NCBI GenBank assembly: GCA_964408235.1
Contig: CAYOYN010000001.1
Coordinates: 96,392-160,391 of the forward strand
Direction of reading: 5' to 3'
From: SICU01 sp964408235
Lineage (GTDB): Archaea; Nanobdellota; Nanobdellia; Pacearchaeales; GW2011-AR1
Length of the DNA: 64,000 nt
Part shown: positions 8,918 through 18,679 of the stretch, in pieces
How positions within the stretch are numbered: position 1 is the first letter of the stretch
Layout: each line of letters starts with the position of its first letter
The notes under the pieces: generated by a model
What the model saw: only the letters and a program-made list of their open reading frames with translations
Database searches by the model: none
What the model was told of the DNA's origin: nothing
Program-made: the position numbers and the translations under genes

Positions 8918-9781
8918 ATGGTGAAAAAAGAAAAAAATAGTTCTGCAAAGAAGACTCAAGAAGTAAAAACTAAAAATTATTCTAAATTCAGAACAGAAAA
9001 AGAAATTGCAATGGACTTTGCAACAAAAGTTCAAAGAAAATTTGACCACCTTGTAAAAGCCACAGTTTTATTCGGTTCTCAAACTTCAGGGGAAGTAAAA
9101 CCTGGTTCAGATATAGATATTGTAATAATATTAGACGACGCAGCCATAAGTTGGGATATGGAATTAACTGCTTGGTATAGAGAAGAGCTAGGCAGATTAA
9201 TTGCAGAGCAAAATTACTCAAGAGATCTTCACATAAATACAATTAGATTAACAACTTGGTGGCGTGACTTAATGCATGGAGACCCAGTAATACTTAACAT
9301 AATAAGGCAAGGACAAGTATTAATCGATATTGGGGGATTTTTCAACCCAATAAAATCTTTAATGGTTCAAGGGTATATTCATTCAACTCCAGAAGCAGTA
9401 TATGCCTCACTTCAAAGATCTCCTTATCACTTAACTAGAAGTAAAATGTCTATGTTAAATGCAGTAGAAGGAGTTTATTGGTGCATGGTAGAAGCAGCTC
9501 AAGCAGCCTTAATCACTTTAGGAAAATTACCTCCTTCCCCAGAACACATAACAAAAATGTTGCATGAAAATTTTGTAGAAACAGGAGTGCTAAAGTCAGA
9601 TTATGTTAAATGGTACCATAACGTATTCATGCTTCACAAACAAATAGCTCATGGAGACGTAAAAGTAGTAAGGGCCACAGAAATAGAAATGTGGCAAGGA
9701 AAAGCCGAAGAATTTATGAAAAAAATGGTAGAATTAATAGACAAATTAATAGAAGCTCGTAAAAATCAAGATAAAAAATAA
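8918..9781 (+). CDS. Nucleotidyltransferase-domain protein (MNT/HEPN-like)
   Basis: A 287-residue member of the DNA polymerase beta-like nucleotidyltransferase superfamily. The active-site signature is FGSQTSG at 52-58 followed by D65 and D67 (GSDIDI), which bind the two metal ions. The C-terminal half is helical and contains LHKQIAHGD, resembling HEPN-type helical domains that often follow such domains. Such proteins transfer a nucleotide to a protein, RNA or small molecule; the target is unknown. A TATA-like GTTTAAATAATAC at 8880-8892 precedes it. It is a distant paralogue of the protein at 16781-18583. Confidence 0.75.
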   Translation: MVKKEKNSSAKKTQEVKTKNYSKFRTEKEIAMDFATKVQRKFDHLVKATVLFGSQTSGEVKPGSDIDIVIILDDAAISWDMELTAWYREELGRLIAEQNYSRDLHINTIRLTTWWRDLMHGDPVILNIIRQGQVLIDIGGFFNPIKSLMVQGYIHSTPEAVYASLQRSPYHLTRSKMSMLNAVEGVYWCMVEAAQAALITLGKLPPSPEHITKMLHENFVETGVLKSDYVKWYHNVFMLHKQIAHGDVKVVRATEIEMWQGKAEEFMKKMVELIDKLIEARKNQDKK

Positions 9782-9782
9782 A

Positions 9783-10469
9783 TTATTGACTATCTGCTAA
9801 AGCCTTAGCAATTTCATAAGCTTCAGGTTTCTTAGCCTTATCATCCAAAGATTGGTATCTTCCAACTGCATAGCTAGTTAACTTTTGAGCTTCAACGCCC
9901 TCGAATTTCTTTATTTTTTCAGAAGCGTCTTTTTGAACAGCTCCAACTGAAATATCAGGATTATTATTCAAAACCCAAGCAATTGCGCCCTTCAAAGAGT
10001 TTTTCTTTGTAGCTCCAATAACTTTTTCTTGATATGATTTAACAGCTTTACCTAATTCTTTTTCATCACTTAATAATTTTCTAGCCTTAACTGCTCCTTC
10101 ATAAGCTCCAAAAACTTCTTGATCTGCACCCTTATAATTTACAGGCTTTTTATTTAATAAATAATTTCTCAAAACTTCAGGCTTTGTTCCTTCAATAGCC
10201 TCTCTGGCCTTAGGTAGGGTTATTCCAATAACTTCTTCAATAACCTCTCCAACATAAGCTTCAAGTGTTTCTCTTTGTCTAGCAGGAGTCATATCAGCAG
10301 CATGAGCCCTAAGAGCGGCATATCCAGCAGGATTAGATTTATCCATACCCTCTATTTTAGCAAGATCTAAAGCAGCAATAAAACTACCTCCGCTTTCATC
10401 GAATTTAATTCTATAGGCTTCTACCTTTTTTGCCTTACTTCCTGCTCCGATTACATCGTCTAATGCCAT
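9783..10469 (-). CDS. Alpha-helical hypothetical protein
   Basis: A 228-residue soluble protein, Ala/Lys/Glu-rich and predicted almost fully helical. No family is recognised. The ATG at 10469 is chosen over an upstream GTG at 10490, because a TATA-like TTTAAATAG lies about 26 bases before 10469, fitting a leaderless transcript. It ends two bases from the end of the nucleotidyltransferase gene on the other strand (convergent). Confidence 0.55.
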   Translation of the reverse strand: MALDDVIGAGSKAKKVEAYRIKFDESGGSFIAALDLAKIEGMDKSNPAGYAALRAHAADMTPARQRETLEAYVGEVIEEVIGITLPKAREAIEGTKPEVLRNYLLNKKPVNYKGADQEVFGAYEGAVKARKLLSDEKELGKAVKSYQEKVIGATKKNSLKGAIAWVLNNNPDISVGAVQKDASEKIKKFEGVEAQKLTSYAVGRYQSLDDKAKKPEAYEIAKALADSQ

Positions 10470-10531
10470 ATAAATCCTAGAAGTTCGCACTATTTAAACC
10501 TTTCGATTATGTATCTACGTTATAGTAACAA

Positions 10532-13252
10532 CTATTCAACACTCATTTCCTGTTGGCCGTGTTGGTCAAGCATCTTTTTAACAGCAGGATTACTATCCAC
10601 TTCAGAGAAAACTAGTGCATTAAACAAAACATCTTGTTGGATTTCAAAAGGTATTTCCGAAACTTCCATATTTTCTGACAAATCTATCATATTCTCTTCA
10701 ACACTCTTAGGTACAAAGTCTTCACTAGAGACAGAAATTGCATCATTTAAAGCAGGAATATCATGCTTATGTCCTTTAGTTCCAGGATTATATTCATCAT
10801 TTCCCCATGTATCTATTTGCTTCATAACTTCATTATGGGATATAGTAGGAGGAAGTTTTTCAGAAGCTTGTAGCATAGGCCTTATTGTTTGTAATCCAAG
10901 CCCAATATTAACATGAGGCTCTGTACCAATTCTCTTTATCTTAATCGTTCTTTCTTCTCTAAATGGAATTTCTTCCTTAGGTTTTTGAACTTTATTTTCA
11001 ATTTCATTTATTAATAATGAAACTGCATGGGCAGCATCTGCATTAACGGAAATTGAATCTATTCCTTCTGAAAGCAAAAATTTAACCATGTCTGGCTTAC
11101 TTCCAGCCTGTCCACAAATAGATGTCTCCACTCCATACTTCCTACATCTTCTTATAACATAAGATATTGAATTCAAAACTGCAGGATTTAATTCATTGTA
11201 CAAATTCTGAACGTCTTCATTATTCCTATCAAGGGCAAGTGTATACTGGGTTAAATCATTTGTTCCGAAACTAACAAAATCAATTCCTTCTTCACATAAA
11301 TCATTTATTATCTGAACAGCAGCAGGAGTCTCAACCATTATACCAAATTTAACGTTACTTGGAAATTTTACCTTTGAAGCTATTTTCTTAGCAGATCTGA
11401 CTTCCTGAACAGAAATAATCTGAGGATACATTACCCCAAATATCTTTTTAGGATATTCGTCCGCAATTTCCTTTATTGCCATAAACTCAGCTTCAAGTAA
11501 ATCTTCATTCTTCAAACTAAATCTTATACCATGATCTCCAAGCATAGGGTTCATTTCAATAGTTTCAGGTGCACCTTCCAAATTCCTATATTCATCACTT
11601 CTAACGTCGCTAGTTCTAACCCACATTTCGTCAAAATACTTAGCTATTTTCTTGAGCCCTCCATTAATAACTGAAACATATTCATTCAGTTTATTTTTTT
11701 TAACAAACCATACAGGGTGTTTTCCACTCATAGCAATTAAAGTTTCAAGCCTTATTAGCCCAACACCTTTAACTCCGGATAAAGCTGCGCGTTCAGCATA
11801 ATCTGGTAAATCAACAATAGTTTTAATCTTAGTATGTTTAGTAGGGACAATAGGTTTTATTTCAACTTTCTTCTCGACAGTTTTCCCATCAAATATTCTT
11901 CCAGTGAATCCGTCTACAGTAACTAATTGCCCATCCTTAAGTCTTTCAGTAGAATTTCTAGTTCCTACGACTGCAGGTATACCCATTTCACGAGAAACTA
12001 TTGCTGCATGGGAAGTTGCGCCGCCTTCATCAGTTACAATTGCAGAAGCTTTTGCCATAGCTACAACCATATCAGGATTAGTCATTTTTGTTACAAGAAT
12101 GCTTCCCTTAGTAACCTTGGAAAGTTCATCAAGTGAATGAATGATCTTAACAACTCCAGAAGCAACTCCAGGAGAAGCAGCCAAACCAGATAACAAAACA
12201 TTTCCTTCTATCTCTTGAGTATTTTCTCTAACTACAGTTGTAATGGGTCTAGATTGGACTATAAACACCCCATCTCTATCTATTGCAAATTCTATATCTT
12301 GGGGTTTTCCATAATGTTCTTCAAGTTTAAGACCGTATTGCCCTAATATCTTCAATTCATGCCCGTTCAAAACCTCTCTCTGACTTATTTCAGGACTTAA
12401 CTTAACTTCTTCAGTCTTACCGCTAGAACTTCTAGTAAGTGCAATTTTTTTATCTGATACTTTTTGTTCTATCAATTCTAATTTTGTATTCAAAACATAA
12501 TGGTCTGGAGAGATCATCCCAGAAACTATCCCCTCTCCAAGTCCGAAAACCGCTTCAATTACTATATTCCCATCATTCTTTAAAGGATTTTTAGAAAACA
12601 TAACTCCAGATTTTTGAGAGTCAATCATTCTCTGAACGACGACTGCTAAATACCCTTTTTCTGTAGCAAAACCCTTTTTCTTCCTATAATAAATAGCTCT
12701 TGCTGTAAATAAAGAAGCAAAACATTTCTTGACAGACTCAACCAAACTATCAACACCCTTAACATTCAAGAAAGTTTCCTGCTGTCCTGCAAAAGAAGCA
12801 TCTGCCAAGTCTTCCATAGTAGCGCTACTTCTAACAGCAACAAATGGAGGTTCATGAGAATTTCTTAGTATTGCAAGAGCGCTCTCTGTAACTCCTCTCT
12901 GCTTTATTTTATCCCTTTCAACATCTAATACCTCATAAGCTTCTGCAATATCATTTCTCATTTCAGAAGGAACTGAAGCGTCCACTATTATTTCTCTAAT
13001 TTTCCTAGCTGTAGATTCTAACTGCTTAGTATCATCCACATCTATAGAATTAACAAGATTGATTATCTGGTTTCGTAAGCCCGACTTCTCTATAAAATAA
13101 TCGTAAGCCTGAGCGGTCACAATAAAACCAGGAGGTACTGGAAACTTATTGTTATACATTTCAGCCAAGGAAGCTCCTTTTCCACCAGCAATTGAAATAT
13201 CTTTATTACTTAGCTCTGAAAACCACTTTACAAACGCTCTACCATCACCCAT
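10532..13252 (-). CDS. ppsA: Phosphoenolpyruvate synthase with extra C-terminal tail
   Basis: About 906 residues from the ATG at 13252 (an upstream ATG at 13267 lies too close to the TATA-like TTTATTAATAG). The enzyme makes PEP from pyruvate and ATP, feeding gluconeogenesis, or can run in reverse in some archaea. Counting from 13267, the N-terminal ATP-grasp-type domain contains SIAGGKGASLAEM (25-37) and ends at QSRP (338-341); the phosphohistidine swivelling domain holds GGATSHAA with the catalytic His at 420; the C-terminal TIM barrel contains GTNDLTQ and CGQAGS. Unusually, about 150 residues follow the barrel after NEIENK, where most family members stop. This tail is polar and of unknown role. 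Confidence 0.93.
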   Translation of the reverse strand: MGDGRAFVKWFSELSNKDISIAGGKGASLAEMYNNKFPVPPGFIVTAQAYDYFIEKSGLRNQIINLVNSIDVDDTKQLESTARKIREIIVDASVPSEMRNDIAEAYEVLDVERDKIKQRGVTESALAILRNSHEPPFVAVRSSATMEDLADASFAGQQETFLNVKGVDSLVESVKKCFASLFTARAIYYRKKKGFATEKGYLAVVVQRMIDSQKSGVMFSKNPLKNDGNIVIEAVFGLGEGIVSGMISPDHYVLNTKLELIEQKVSDKKIALTRSSSGKTEEVKLSPEISQREVLNGHELKILGQYGLKLEEHYGKPQDIEFAIDRDGVFIVQSRPITTVVRENTQEIEGNVLLSGLAASPGVASGVVKIIHSLDELSKVTKGSILVTKMTNPDMVVAMAKASAIVTDEGGATSHAAIVSREMGIPAVVGTRNSTERLKDGQLVTVDGFTGRIFDGKTVEKKVEIKPIVPTKHTKIKTIVDLPDYAERAALSGVKGVGLIRLETLIAMSGKHPVWFVKKNKLNEYVSVINGGLKKIAKYFDEMWVRTSDVRSDEYRNLEGAPETIEMNPMLGDHGIRFSLKNEDLLEAEFMAIKEIADEYPKKIFGVMYPQIISVQEVRSAKKIASKVKFPSNVKFGIMVETPAAVQIINDLCEEGIDFVSFGTNDLTQYTLALDRNNEDVQNLYNELNPAVLNSISYVIRRCRKYGVETSICGQAGSKPDMVKFLLSEGIDSISVNADAAHAVSLLINEIENKVQKPKEEIPFREERTIKIKRIGTEPHVNIGLGLQTIRPMLQASEKLPPTISHNEVMKQIDTWGNDEYNPGTKGHKHDIPALNDAISVSSEDFVPKSVEENMIDLSENMEVSEIPFEIQQDVLFNALVFSEVDSNPAVKKMLDQHGQQEMSVE

Positions 13253-13295
13253 AAAGAAAACACACACATTCTATTAATAAACATTATGCAAGAAA

Positions 13296-14369
13296 TCACT
13301 TATTCAGCTTATTCTTAACAAATTCAATAATATTTTGCTTAAAAGCCTCTAAATCCTTCTTCAAAAATGACCCTCCGGATGCATTAGCATGACCGCCACC
13401 AAGGGCGCTACTAAAATCCTTAATTGCATATCTTAGCATTTCATTCATAGGATAAATAAGATTTTCTGCATTGTTTCTTGTAGAAACTTTCAAAAGATCT
13501 GTCCCTTCTATTTCAGAAAATATTATTATTGTAGAACCTTTATTCCTTACAGAAATAGTAGTCCCGATGGCAGACCCTATAGAAAATTTAGACTTGAAAA
13601 AGTAAAATATCAATTGCCCATTAAAGTGTCTTTCAGCATTTTTCTCAAAATCTAATATGCATTTGTCAAATTCTTCACTAACCTCTTTATGTATCTGATC
13701 TATCTTTTTTTCATTTCTTTCAAGAATTAATTCATAAGCTTTGAAAGAGTCTTTTGAATAATAAGTTACTATTGAGTTAAGTCTTAGCGTTTTTTTGAAT
13801 ATTTCTGAATTTTGGTAATCTTTAGGATTAAATTCGTAATTTTTCTGAATAAACTTCAAATTGTCATCGTTCTTGTAAGAAAATTCTGAAACTGCAGCGA
13901 CGCAAGCAAGTTCGGTCCATCTACTATCTTTTAATAAATCATTCCCAAGATGGTAAAGAACAAGGGAAGTACAATCATCTGAAATAGTCTTAATTATATT
14001 ATCATTTAGTTTCAATTCCTTATTAAGGGGGTGGTGATCTATAAACATAACTTCAAATTTATCAAAAAATCTTTCTGTTTCTTCGAATTGATTCATATCT
14101 ATATTAGCATCTAAAATAAATATTTTTTTTATTCCCTCCCTATTGAATATTCCAGTATATTCATCAAGAACACCTATTTTGTAAGGGATAAAACCAACAT
14201 GGGGCTTGACCATTTTAGGAAATTTTTTCTTTAATATTTCCATTAAAAAGACTGTTGAAATCATTCCATCGGGACAATTAGCATGTGCAAGTATACCAAT
14301 CTTTTCATTCTCATTAATTTTGTCTAAAAAAGCATCAAAATTCTTTTTATGTTTTTCAAAATCTTGCAT
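13296..14369 (-). CDS. DHH-family phosphoesterase
   Basis: A 357-residue DHH/DHHA1-type protein. The DHH domain shows NCPDG (31-35, metal-binding Asp34), LDANID (86-91) and the hallmark DHH at 111-113 (FIDHHPLN). The C-terminal DHHA1 domain has GGGHANASGG near residue 328, which binds the nucleic-acid phosphate. Family members are Mn-dependent RecJ-like exonucleases, nanoRNases or cyclic-dinucleotide phosphodiesterases; the compact two-domain form fits a nanoRNase/pAp phosphatase-like enzyme best, but the substrate is not provable from sequence. It is downstream of the 366-residue unknown gene on the same strand. Confidence 0.85.
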   Translation of the reverse strand: MQDFEKHKKNFDAFLDKINENEKIGILAHANCPDGMISTVFLMEILKKKFPKMVKPHVGFIPYKIGVLDEYTGIFNREGIKKIFILDANIDMNQFEETERFFDKFEVMFIDHHPLNKELKLNDNIIKTISDDCTSLVLYHLGNDLLKDSRWTELACVAAVSEFSYKNDDNLKFIQKNYEFNPKDYQNSEIFKKTLRLNSIVTYYSKDSFKAYELILERNEKKIDQIHKEVSEEFDKCILDFEKNAERHFNGQLIFYFFKSKFSIGSAIGTTISVRNKGSTIIIFSEIEGTDLLKVSTRNNAENLIYPMNEMLRYAIKDFSSALGGGHANASGGSFLKKDLEAFKQNIIEFVKNKLNK

Positions 14370-14403
14370 ATAAAGTTCAAAAAATCAGCGTATAAAATAC
14401 TTT

Positions 14404-15504
14404 CTAAAATGGTACTCCAGCCAGCCTATTTTCATTTTCAGCATTTGCAATTCTTACCCTATCAAAATACTCATCTTCAGTTTCCCATCTACATAATCTC
14501 TCTAAAAGGTCCAATTTTTCCTGATCAACACCATGTCTTTCACCATAAAAATGAATCAATTGTCTTCTCCTTGTTTCATCAACTCCTCCATTGTAGAAAT
14601 GATCAAAGCCTCTTACTCCTAATCTTACTTCGCCTCTTTCAATCCATTCTTTTACTTCGTCCCTTTCTTTTTTTATTTTGTCGAGTCTAGGCCTCACCCT
14701 CTTAACAGTACCCTTCAATTCATCAACTATTTTTTGATCTCTTTGACTATGCAAAATAAACAATTTTGAACCACCTACTCCCTCCAAACATGTTCTGGCA
14801 TAATCATCATAATCTGTATATTCTCTCGCAGCTCTAAAAAATCTAGCCAATGTTTCTTTTTGGTCTTCATTTTTAACTCCATTAAATTCACCTTCAAATA
14901 TTGCTCTTGAAGAAGAAAAAGGTAACGAAACCCAAGCATCATTATCTCTCTCATCATATAATGATGAACCTGATCTAACTGACCTTTTAACAAAATTTTT
15001 TAATTTTCTGGAAGTATCTCTCATCTTTTCACCATTCTTCCTAGATAAGACTGCAGCATAATAATGGAATATTAGTTCAGAGGGCAATAAATGTAAATCT
15101 CCCCATTGAACTCTAACCATTGCATAATCTCCTACTAACTCATCGCAAGAAAGACCATCAACTCTTTGAGCCAGACCATAAAAAACTCTCTCCCCTTCAT
15201 CAACAAAAAGTCTAGTGGTTCCATTTTTAGCAAAGGGATTTCTTTTATTTTTTCCAAAAAATTCTCTCCAATCTCCCATATTATTAATTCCGTAAACTAG
15301 TTGAGATCTAAGTAATATTCCTCTTTTTCCACCCTTAAGCTCGACAGAAAATTGCTGATTATAATCATGCAAATTTGGATCCACAATAAGGTCAGGCCTA
15401 ATATTCCCATTAGGGTTTATACCCATTTGAAAAAGTTTAGAGGCATAATACTCAGAAGCATCTCCAAACGCGGTAGTTTTATGATGGTTACCTATTTTTG
15501 CCAT
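14404..15504 (-). CDS. Hypothetical protein with a possible nuclease-like motif
   Basis: A 366-residue protein that I do not recognise. The start at ATG 15504 is chosen over TTG 15516 because a TATA-like ATTATATAG lies about 26 bases upstream. In the first 70 residues, RPDLIVDPN is followed about 15 residues later by SVELKGGKRG, giving a D...E-x-K arrangement that resembles the PD-(D/E)xK nuclease core. The rest is rich in Arg, Asp and Glu and mostly helical. The nuclease idea is an inference from spacing and residue type only. Confidence 0.5.
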   Translation of the reverse strand: MAKIGNHHKTTAFGDASEYYASKLFQMGINPNGNIRPDLIVDPNLHDYNQQFSVELKGGKRGILLRSQLVYGINNMGDWREFFGKNKRNPFAKNGTTRLFVDEGERVFYGLAQRVDGLSCDELVGDYAMVRVQWGDLHLLPSELIFHYYAAVLSRKNGEKMRDTSRKLKNFVKRSVRSGSSLYDERDNDAWVSLPFSSSRAIFEGEFNGVKNEDQKETLARFFRAAREYTDYDDYARTCLEGVGGSKLFILHSQRDQKIVDELKGTVKRVRPRLDKIKKERDEVKEWIERGEVRLGVRGFDHFYNGGVDETRRRQLIHFYGERHGVDQEKLDLLERLCRWETEDEYFDRVRIANAENENRLAGVPF

Positions 15505-15543
15505 AAAGAAAGACAAAAATTAGCCTATATAATAATTTAGAAA

Positions 15544-16113
15544 CTAATTAACTACAGGACTAGGAGAATGTTTAACATCTTCTATTTTATCGAACAAAAC
15601 GCGTGTCTTACAAGGCAATTTTGCTTTAGCCATAGAGATTATTTCACGAGCAACTTTAACTGTAGACTCAGAATCACAAGCAACCATAAACATTTCTTGT
15701 CCTCCAAGCACTCTAGCAGCGCGTCCTTCAATAATTCCAAATGATTGCTTCATACCAGTACTAAGACGGTCAGCTCCAGCTCCAGCAGCTGCTTTGTTGT
15801 TTCTCAATATGTGATGAGGATGTATTTTTACCCAAAGATAAAACTTACCTGCAAGTTTTGTTTCAAGATTCTTTGTTAAAATCATTCTTGCAGCTTCAAT
15901 AGCCAAGTCTTTGATCACTATTTGTTCATCAGAAATTAAACTCAAAACAAAAGGCAATTTACCATCAACATAAGCTCTTTGATTTCCAATATTATATTTT
16001 ACTACTTTGTTTGGGGGTACGACCTTAATGTAAGACTTTGATTTAGCTTTAGAAACACGTGTATATGGTCTACTGTGTTTCTTAGAATAGGATAATGATT
16101 TTCTTACTGCCAT
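15544..16113 (-). CDS. rpl10e: Ribosomal protein L10e (uL16)
   Basis: A 189-residue large-subunit ribosomal protein, the archaeal/eukaryotic L10e (uL16) that sits near the A-site tRNA and 5S rRNA. The N-terminus has the Lys/Arg-rich region with RPYTR; the central part holds VKIHPHHILRNNK and the segment GAGADRLSTGMKQSFG, the conserved loop near the peptidyl-transferase centre. It starts one base after the stop of rpl35ae, so the two form an operon. Length is normal. Confidence 0.95.
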   Translation of the reverse strand: MAVRKSLSYSKKHSRPYTRVSKAKSKSYIKVVPPNKVVKYNIGNQRAYVDGKLPFVLSLISDEQIVIKDLAIEAARMILTKNLETKLAGKFYLWVKIHPHHILRNNKAAAGAGADRLSTGMKQSFGIIEGRAARVLGGQEMFMVACDSESTVKVAREIISMAKAKLPCKTRVLFDKIEDVKHSPSPVVN

Positions 16114-16114
16114 A

Positions 16115-16369
16115 TTACTTAACCTCTACGTCTGTAGTTACAGCTTGTCCAGGTAAACCTGTCTCAAAAATAGCACGAACTAAACCCTTATTTCCATGAG
16201 CATCGCTTATTTTACCATGAATTGCTTTTCCAGCTGTACTTTTCCAAGTAACTTCCTTACCAACTAGTTTTTTGGCATCATCACGGCTAGCACAACCTAA
16301 GTCTAACAAGTAATGCCTTTCATGAATTCTATGCCTGCTTCTTCTAAATTGTACAATGATACCTTTCAT
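16115..16369 (-). CDS. rpl35ae: Ribosomal protein L35Ae (eL33)
   Basis: An 84-residue large-subunit protein found only in archaea and eukaryotes. It has the L35Ae beta-barrel features: an opening GIIVQFRRSRHRIHERHYLL, a GKEVTWKSTAGKAIHGKI strand pair, and the typical HGNKGLVRAIFETGLPGQA near the C-terminus. It is the first gene of a two-gene unit with rpl10e. Confidence 0.94.
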   Translation of the reverse strand: MKGIIVQFRRSRHRIHERHYLLDLGCASRDDAKKLVGKEVTWKSTAGKAIHGKISDAHGNKGLVRAIFETGLPGQAVTTDVEVK

Positions 16370-16435
16370 GTTTTGAGAGTAGAAAATACGCTTTTTAAAG
16401 ACTTCTATTGATCTAAATAATTGAAAACAATTGAA

Positions 16436-16738
16436 TTAAGCCTCTTCATCTCTTAGCCCCAATAAACCTTCTCCATAAAGTCTACCAGCCTGGTAAAATG
16501 TAAAAGGTAAAATGCCGCCGTTATCTTTAGAAAATGAATAAATAGCTCCAATAGTGACACCTGCCCCCAATAAAGTAGAAAATGGTTCTGTCAAAAACCT
16601 AGGATTAGATTGTAATAAGCTAAGGGGCAAATAAGAAATTGATTTTCCAGCAAAAAATGGAACGGCTATTGAAGCGCTAGCTGCAATAGTTCCTAAAACT
16701 TTACAAAGCCCCTTGCCAACTAAATCTGTAGCTCTCAT
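16436..16738 (-). CDS. Small membrane protein of unknown function
   Basis: A 100-residue protein with about two hydrophobic segments (residues 12-30 and 53-66) and a short acidic C-terminus (GLRDEEA). No known family. It lies between the large nucleotidyltransferase gene and rpl35ae on the same strand, with gaps of about 40-65 bases. Confidence 0.45.
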   Translation of the reverse strand: MRATDLVGKGLCKVLGTIAASASIAVPFFAGKSISYLPLSLLQSNPRFLTEPFSTLLGAGVTIGAIYSFSKDNGGILPFTFYQAGRLYGEGLLGLRDEEA

Positions 16739-16780
16739 TAAAAATAATAAAAATAAAGATGTTTTAAACTTATGTTAAGA

Positions 16781-18583
16781 TTACAGCAAAATCTCAAAAT
16801 CTCCAAGTTCTTTCTGTAAAGCCCCAAGTACAGAGGAAGGAATCTTAACCTCTGTATTCTTTTTATGACTAGAAAGAGCTTTTTCAAGAGCAATGCTATC
16901 GCTTAACTTAAAACTATTTCCAACTATTAACATAACTCTTCCAGATTCGATAAAGAAGTTAGAAGAATCTGTCAAAACAAGCTCTCCTTTTTTATCTCCG
17001 AATTTTACATCTATAACTTCCTTCTCTTCTAATAACAAATCTGCCCTTTGAGTATAATCAAGTAATTCTTTAATCAACTCAGTAGCATCCCTGCGCAATG
17101 CACTCATTTCAAGAGGGGTTACCTTTCCAGATTTAACTTTATTTTTCATTACCAAAATTTCTTTCAAAGATTTAGAAAATCTAGGCTGTAATTTTCCTTT
17201 AGAAATCAATTCACTATTAACATCTTTTACTAAAGATTCAATACTTTTATCCCCGAATATTTTTCTAAGTAAAGAAAAAACTTCTTCATAAGATCTATCC
17301 GCATCACGAACAATTAACTTAGCTTCAAGCTTCTTCCTTATCTCCTGTAATTTTTTATCATAATTTTTGGATTCAACAAGTAACTCATCAACAGTTTTTC
17401 CAGGAATAGTTTTCAAAGTCCCATGTTCATAATCTTTGTAATATTTGATAACTTTCTCTAAAAACTTTAATTCTGGGGCAGACATTACCTTCTCTGTATC
17501 GACTAAAACTTTTTTTACATCAGCAACCATATGTTTAGGTGCAGGTGGCGCATGCCCTGCAAGCATAACCAAAGCTTGAGTTGGAGTAACAACCCCCCAA
17601 TAAATATCAACCATAGCATCAATCAGTCTTCTTGAAACAAGAGATTCATTTTGTTCCCCATATTTCATGAATTTATCAACTGCTTCAGGAGATGGTTTAA
17701 CTTTGCCCATTTGTAAAAGCAATTTCCAAGGTAAGAAAGTTCCACGGTCGTACATTGGAACTCCATCTCTAATAAATGTAAATATCACAGGATTAGCATC
17801 CTTAACATTGTCCCAGAAATCAGTCATTAAGTAAACTTGGACATTCAAAACATTCTTAGTTCCAGATAAGGCTGTAGCCTCACGAATATAATCATGAATC
17901 ATCCCACGCAATTTTTCTAATAATTGCAACCTAGGCATTCTCTTTACATCAGTATCATCAATAATTACGAAAGTATCTACATCTGAATCTTTTCCTGCAG
18001 TTCCCCTAACTAAACTTCCTCCAACAACATATGATGCAACATATTTCTCAAACTTGCGTAAAACTAATGTCTTATGGATATTAGCAAGCCTCATTGAACC
18101 AAGCAACCCCTTATCATGAAGAGGGAAAGAAGAAGAAATTGCATCTATAAAATCAAACTTGGAATCTAAACCATAGTTCCACAAGTCCACTTCAGTCTTA
18201 ATATGGACCCACAGTTCTTGCTTACTTTCCTTAATCAATTTCAAAACTTCCGGCTTAATTTTCTTAGGAATTTCCTTAAACTGATCCTCTGGAATTAACA
18301 TAAACAAATGCAATGGTTTCTTAGCAATTTCTTCTGGTAAGAGACCCTCATCTTCCTCAAAAATTTTGAATGCTTGCGTAGGTAAAACGCTCAAAAAAGT
18401 AGTAAATGGAAATTTTTTGACTAATTTTTTCTTAAAATCTTCTAATTGCTCTTTGAGTTTATCATTTTTCTTTTCATCTTCAGCAGAAATTTGAGGCATA
18501 GCACCAGGAATTTTACTTGGAGGAACATAACTCCTAGAAGAAGACATAGCATCATTTAAGCCATGAGTTTTCTTTTCCTGCAT
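16781..18583 (-). CDS. Large nucleotidyltransferase-domain protein
   Basis: About 600 residues from the ATG at 18583; the upstream ATG at 18601 is too close to the TATA-like CTTAAATAG. A pol-beta-type nucleotidyltransferase core is near residues 180-215: YVVGGSLVRGTAG followed by DSDVDTF, with the two metal-binding Asp at about 201 and 203. The region after it (QALVMLAGHAPPAPKHM) parallels QAALITLGKLPPSPEHI of the 287-residue protein at 8918, so the two are paralogues. There are extra N- and C-terminal domains of unknown fold. A substrate cannot be named; the length is unusual for this superfamily. Confidence 0.7.
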   Translation of the reverse strand: MQEKKTHGLNDAMSSSRSYVPPSKIPGAMPQISAEDEKKNDKLKEQLEDFKKKLVKKFPFTTFLSVLPTQAFKIFEEDEGLLPEEIAKKPLHLFMLIPEDQFKEIPKKIKPEVLKLIKESKQELWVHIKTEVDLWNYGLDSKFDFIDAISSSFPLHDKGLLGSMRLANIHKTLVLRKFEKYVASYVVGGSLVRGTAGKDSDVDTFVIIDDTDVKRMPRLQLLEKLRGMIHDYIREATALSGTKNVLNVQVYLMTDFWDNVKDANPVIFTFIRDGVPMYDRGTFLPWKLLLQMGKVKPSPEAVDKFMKYGEQNESLVSRRLIDAMVDIYWGVVTPTQALVMLAGHAPPAPKHMVADVKKVLVDTEKVMSAPELKFLEKVIKYYKDYEHGTLKTIPGKTVDELLVESKNYDKKLQEIRKKLEAKLIVRDADRSYEEVFSLLRKIFGDKSIESLVKDVNSELISKGKLQPRFSKSLKEILVMKNKVKSGKVTPLEMSALRRDATELIKELLDYTQRADLLLEEKEVIDVKFGDKKGELVLTDSSNFFIESGRVMLIVGNSFKLSDSIALEKALSSHKKNTEVKIPSSVLGALQKELGDFEILL

Positions 18584-18679
18584 ATTACTAAAATGAAGCA
18601 ATGCTATTTAAGGCTTACCAAAAGAAACAACTTAAGAGTTATAAAGTCAGATAACAATTAATTATATCAAAGAGGAAAT

